Shown here: in pieces, positions 13,364-14,196 of the stretch
How the letters are laid out: the number at the start of each line of letters is the position of its first letter
Position numbering within the stretch: the first letter of the stretch is position 1
Assembly (NCBI GenBank): GCA_014859985.1
Contig: JACZKN010000459.1
Coordinates: forward strand, 1-14,196
Length of the DNA: 14,196 nt
Source: Candidatus Krumholzibacteriia bacterium
GTDB lineage: Bacteria; Krumholzibacteriota; Krumholzibacteriia; LZORAL124-64-63
Reading direction: 5' to 3'
Made by a program: the position numbers and the translations under genes
The notes under the pieces: model-generated
What the model was told of the DNA's origin: nothing
What the model saw: only the letters and a program-made list of their open reading frames with translations
Database searches by the model: none

Positions 13364-14196
13364 CTACCAGCCGCGGCCCGCCATCTTCTCGTTCTCGGCC
13401 ATCTCGTTCACCGCGCGGCCCTTCATGGCCTCGCCCAGGCGCATGGAGACCTCCATGAGCTTCTGCGGGTCGTCGAAGTAGGCCACCGCGTCGACGATGG
13501 CCTTGGCCCGCGGCGCGGGGTCCTCGCTGGCGAAGATGCCGCTGCCCACGAAGACGGTCTCGGCGCCCAGCTGCATCATCAGGGCGGCGTCGGCGGGGGT
13601 GGCCACGCCGCCGGCGGCGAAGTTGGGCACCGGCAGGCGGCCCAGCTCGGCCGTCTCCACCACCACGTGGTAGGGGGCGCCCAGGCGCTTGGCCTCGGCC
13701 ATCAGTTCGTCGCTGCGCATCAGCTGCAGGCGGCGGATGCCGTCGGTGACCTCGCGCATGTGGGTGACGGCCTCGACAACGTCGCCGCTGCCCGCCTCGC
13801 CCTTGGTGCGGATCATCGCCGCCCCTTCGCCAACCCGCCGCAGGGCTTCGCCCAGGTTGCGGCAGCCGCAAACAAAAGGAACCTTGAAATTGTGCTTGTT
13901 GATGTGGTGCGATTCGTCTGCCGGGGTAAGCACTTCGCTCTCATCAATATAATCGATGCCCAGCACCTCGAGGATCTGTGCTTCGACAAAATGTCCGATG
14001 CGTCATTTGGCCATCACCGGGATGCTTACCGAGGCGATAATTTCTGCGATCAACCCCGGGTCGCTCATTCGCGCAACCCCACCCTGTGCACGAATATCAG
14101 CGGGAACCCGTTCCAGCGCCATTACCGCGCAGGCGCCTGCCTCTTCCGCGATGCGCGCCTGATCTGGGGTAACGACATCCATAATTACCCCACCTT
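13364..14196 (-). CDS. pdxS: PLP synthase subunit PdxS, 5' end off window, interrupted by in-frame UGA
   Basis: PdxS condenses ribose 5-phosphate, glyceraldehyde 3-phosphate and ammonia from PdxT into PLP. The visible part begins at G-G-V-I-M-D-V, about residue 19 of the 294-residue Bacillus protein, and ends normally at M-A-G-R-G-W. The catalytic Asp of I-M-D-V (14177-14179), the first Schiff-base Lys (V-M-A-K, codon 14006-14008) and the second Lys (R-T-K-G-E, 13805-13807) are all present. The codon directly after the first lysine is TGA (14003-14005), where homologues have Ala, Cys or Val; M-A-K-C-R-I-G-H-F is common. Reading resumes in frame with R-I-G-H-F-V-E-A-Q. Codon usage before about 13870 (gene 5' part) is much less G/C-rich at third positions than the rest. 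It is a real, partial pdxS, but whether it is functional as written is doubtful. Confidence 0.85.
14003..14005 (-). other. In-frame UGA at a Cys/Ala position of pdxS
   Basis: The minus-strand codon reads TGA between V-M-A-K and R-I-G-H-F. Homology continues in the same frame on both sides with no indel. At least five genes in this window (pdxT, the HAD phosphatase, the decarboxylase, acyP and the cytochrome) end with TGA, so UGA is a normal stop in this genome. An imperfect short hairpin follows immediately but I see no convincing bacterial SECIS. A single-base TGC-to-TGA error, a nonsense mutation or, less likely, selenocysteine would all give this picture. Confidence 0.8.

Noticed and set aside
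13950..14003. SECIS element after the pdxS UGA
   Set aside because: Only an imperfect short hairpin (four pairs, a bulge, then broken pairing) starting right after the UGA can be drawn, and the bases are constrained by conserved protein sequence.
12703..14196. PLP synthase genes forming one functional cluster with the decarboxylase and dehydratase
   Set aside because: The enzymes share a cofactor, but a 92-base gap, unrelated genes and several hairpins intervene, so there is no evidence beyond proximity.

Overview
The window is one dense block of bacterial DNA. Every convincing gene lies on the minus strand, so transcription runs from right to left. Overall GC is very high, almost all third codon positions are G or C, spacing is tight and most starts have a purine-rich ribosome binding site. 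Several features suggest an uncultured, GC-rich, Gram-negative member of the FCB superphylum, for example Eisenbacteria- or Krumholzibacteria-like lineages. These are the subtilase tail with its N-Y-P-N-P-F-N-P signature, typical of FlgD-Ig-like or type IX secretion tails, a lipobox protein, an outer-membrane barrel and a reaction-centre-type dihaem cytochrome. This placement is inference.

From right to left: pdxS (incomplete at the window edge and interrupted by an in-frame UGA) and pdxT encode the two halves of the PLP synthase. After a 92-base gap with a possible promoter comes a run of closely spaced genes: a lipoprotein with three Kre9/Knh1-like domains, an acylphosphatase, a Cof-type HAD phosphatase, a group II PLP-dependent decarboxylase whose GTG start overlaps the HAD stop, a periplasmic DsbD-N-like protein and a dihaem cytochrome c. 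A hairpin closes that run. A second operon follows: an alginate-export-like outer-membrane barrel, a 40-residue one-helix protein, and a sodium:solute symporter translationally coupled to it through an ATGA overlap. Next is an AT-rich promoter island driving a large secreted subtilisin with six PKD domains and a C-terminal sorting tail. A strong 18-bp inverted repeat then separates it from mscL, whose product carries a C-terminal zinc ribbon. A threonine/serine dehydratase runs off the left edge.

Functionally, the envelope dominates: secreted protease, lipoprotein, barrel plus symporter, periplasmic thiol and haem proteins, and a tension valve. PLP biochemistry is also present: PdxST makes the cofactor, and the decarboxylase and dehydratase use it. 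There is no CRISPR array, insertion sequence, phage module, tRNA or rRNA, and no gene-free stretch over 300 bases.

The observations most worth a second look are these. (1) An in-frame UGA in pdxS lies directly after the conserved Schiff-base lysine, inside a stretch whose codon usage differs abruptly from the rest of the window; an assembly chimera or base error is likelier than recoding. (2) Single cysteines alternate position along the six PKD domains of the subtilase. (3) The small membrane protein is coupled to a symporter that lacks two usual family signature residues. I see no convincing undescribed multi-gene system.
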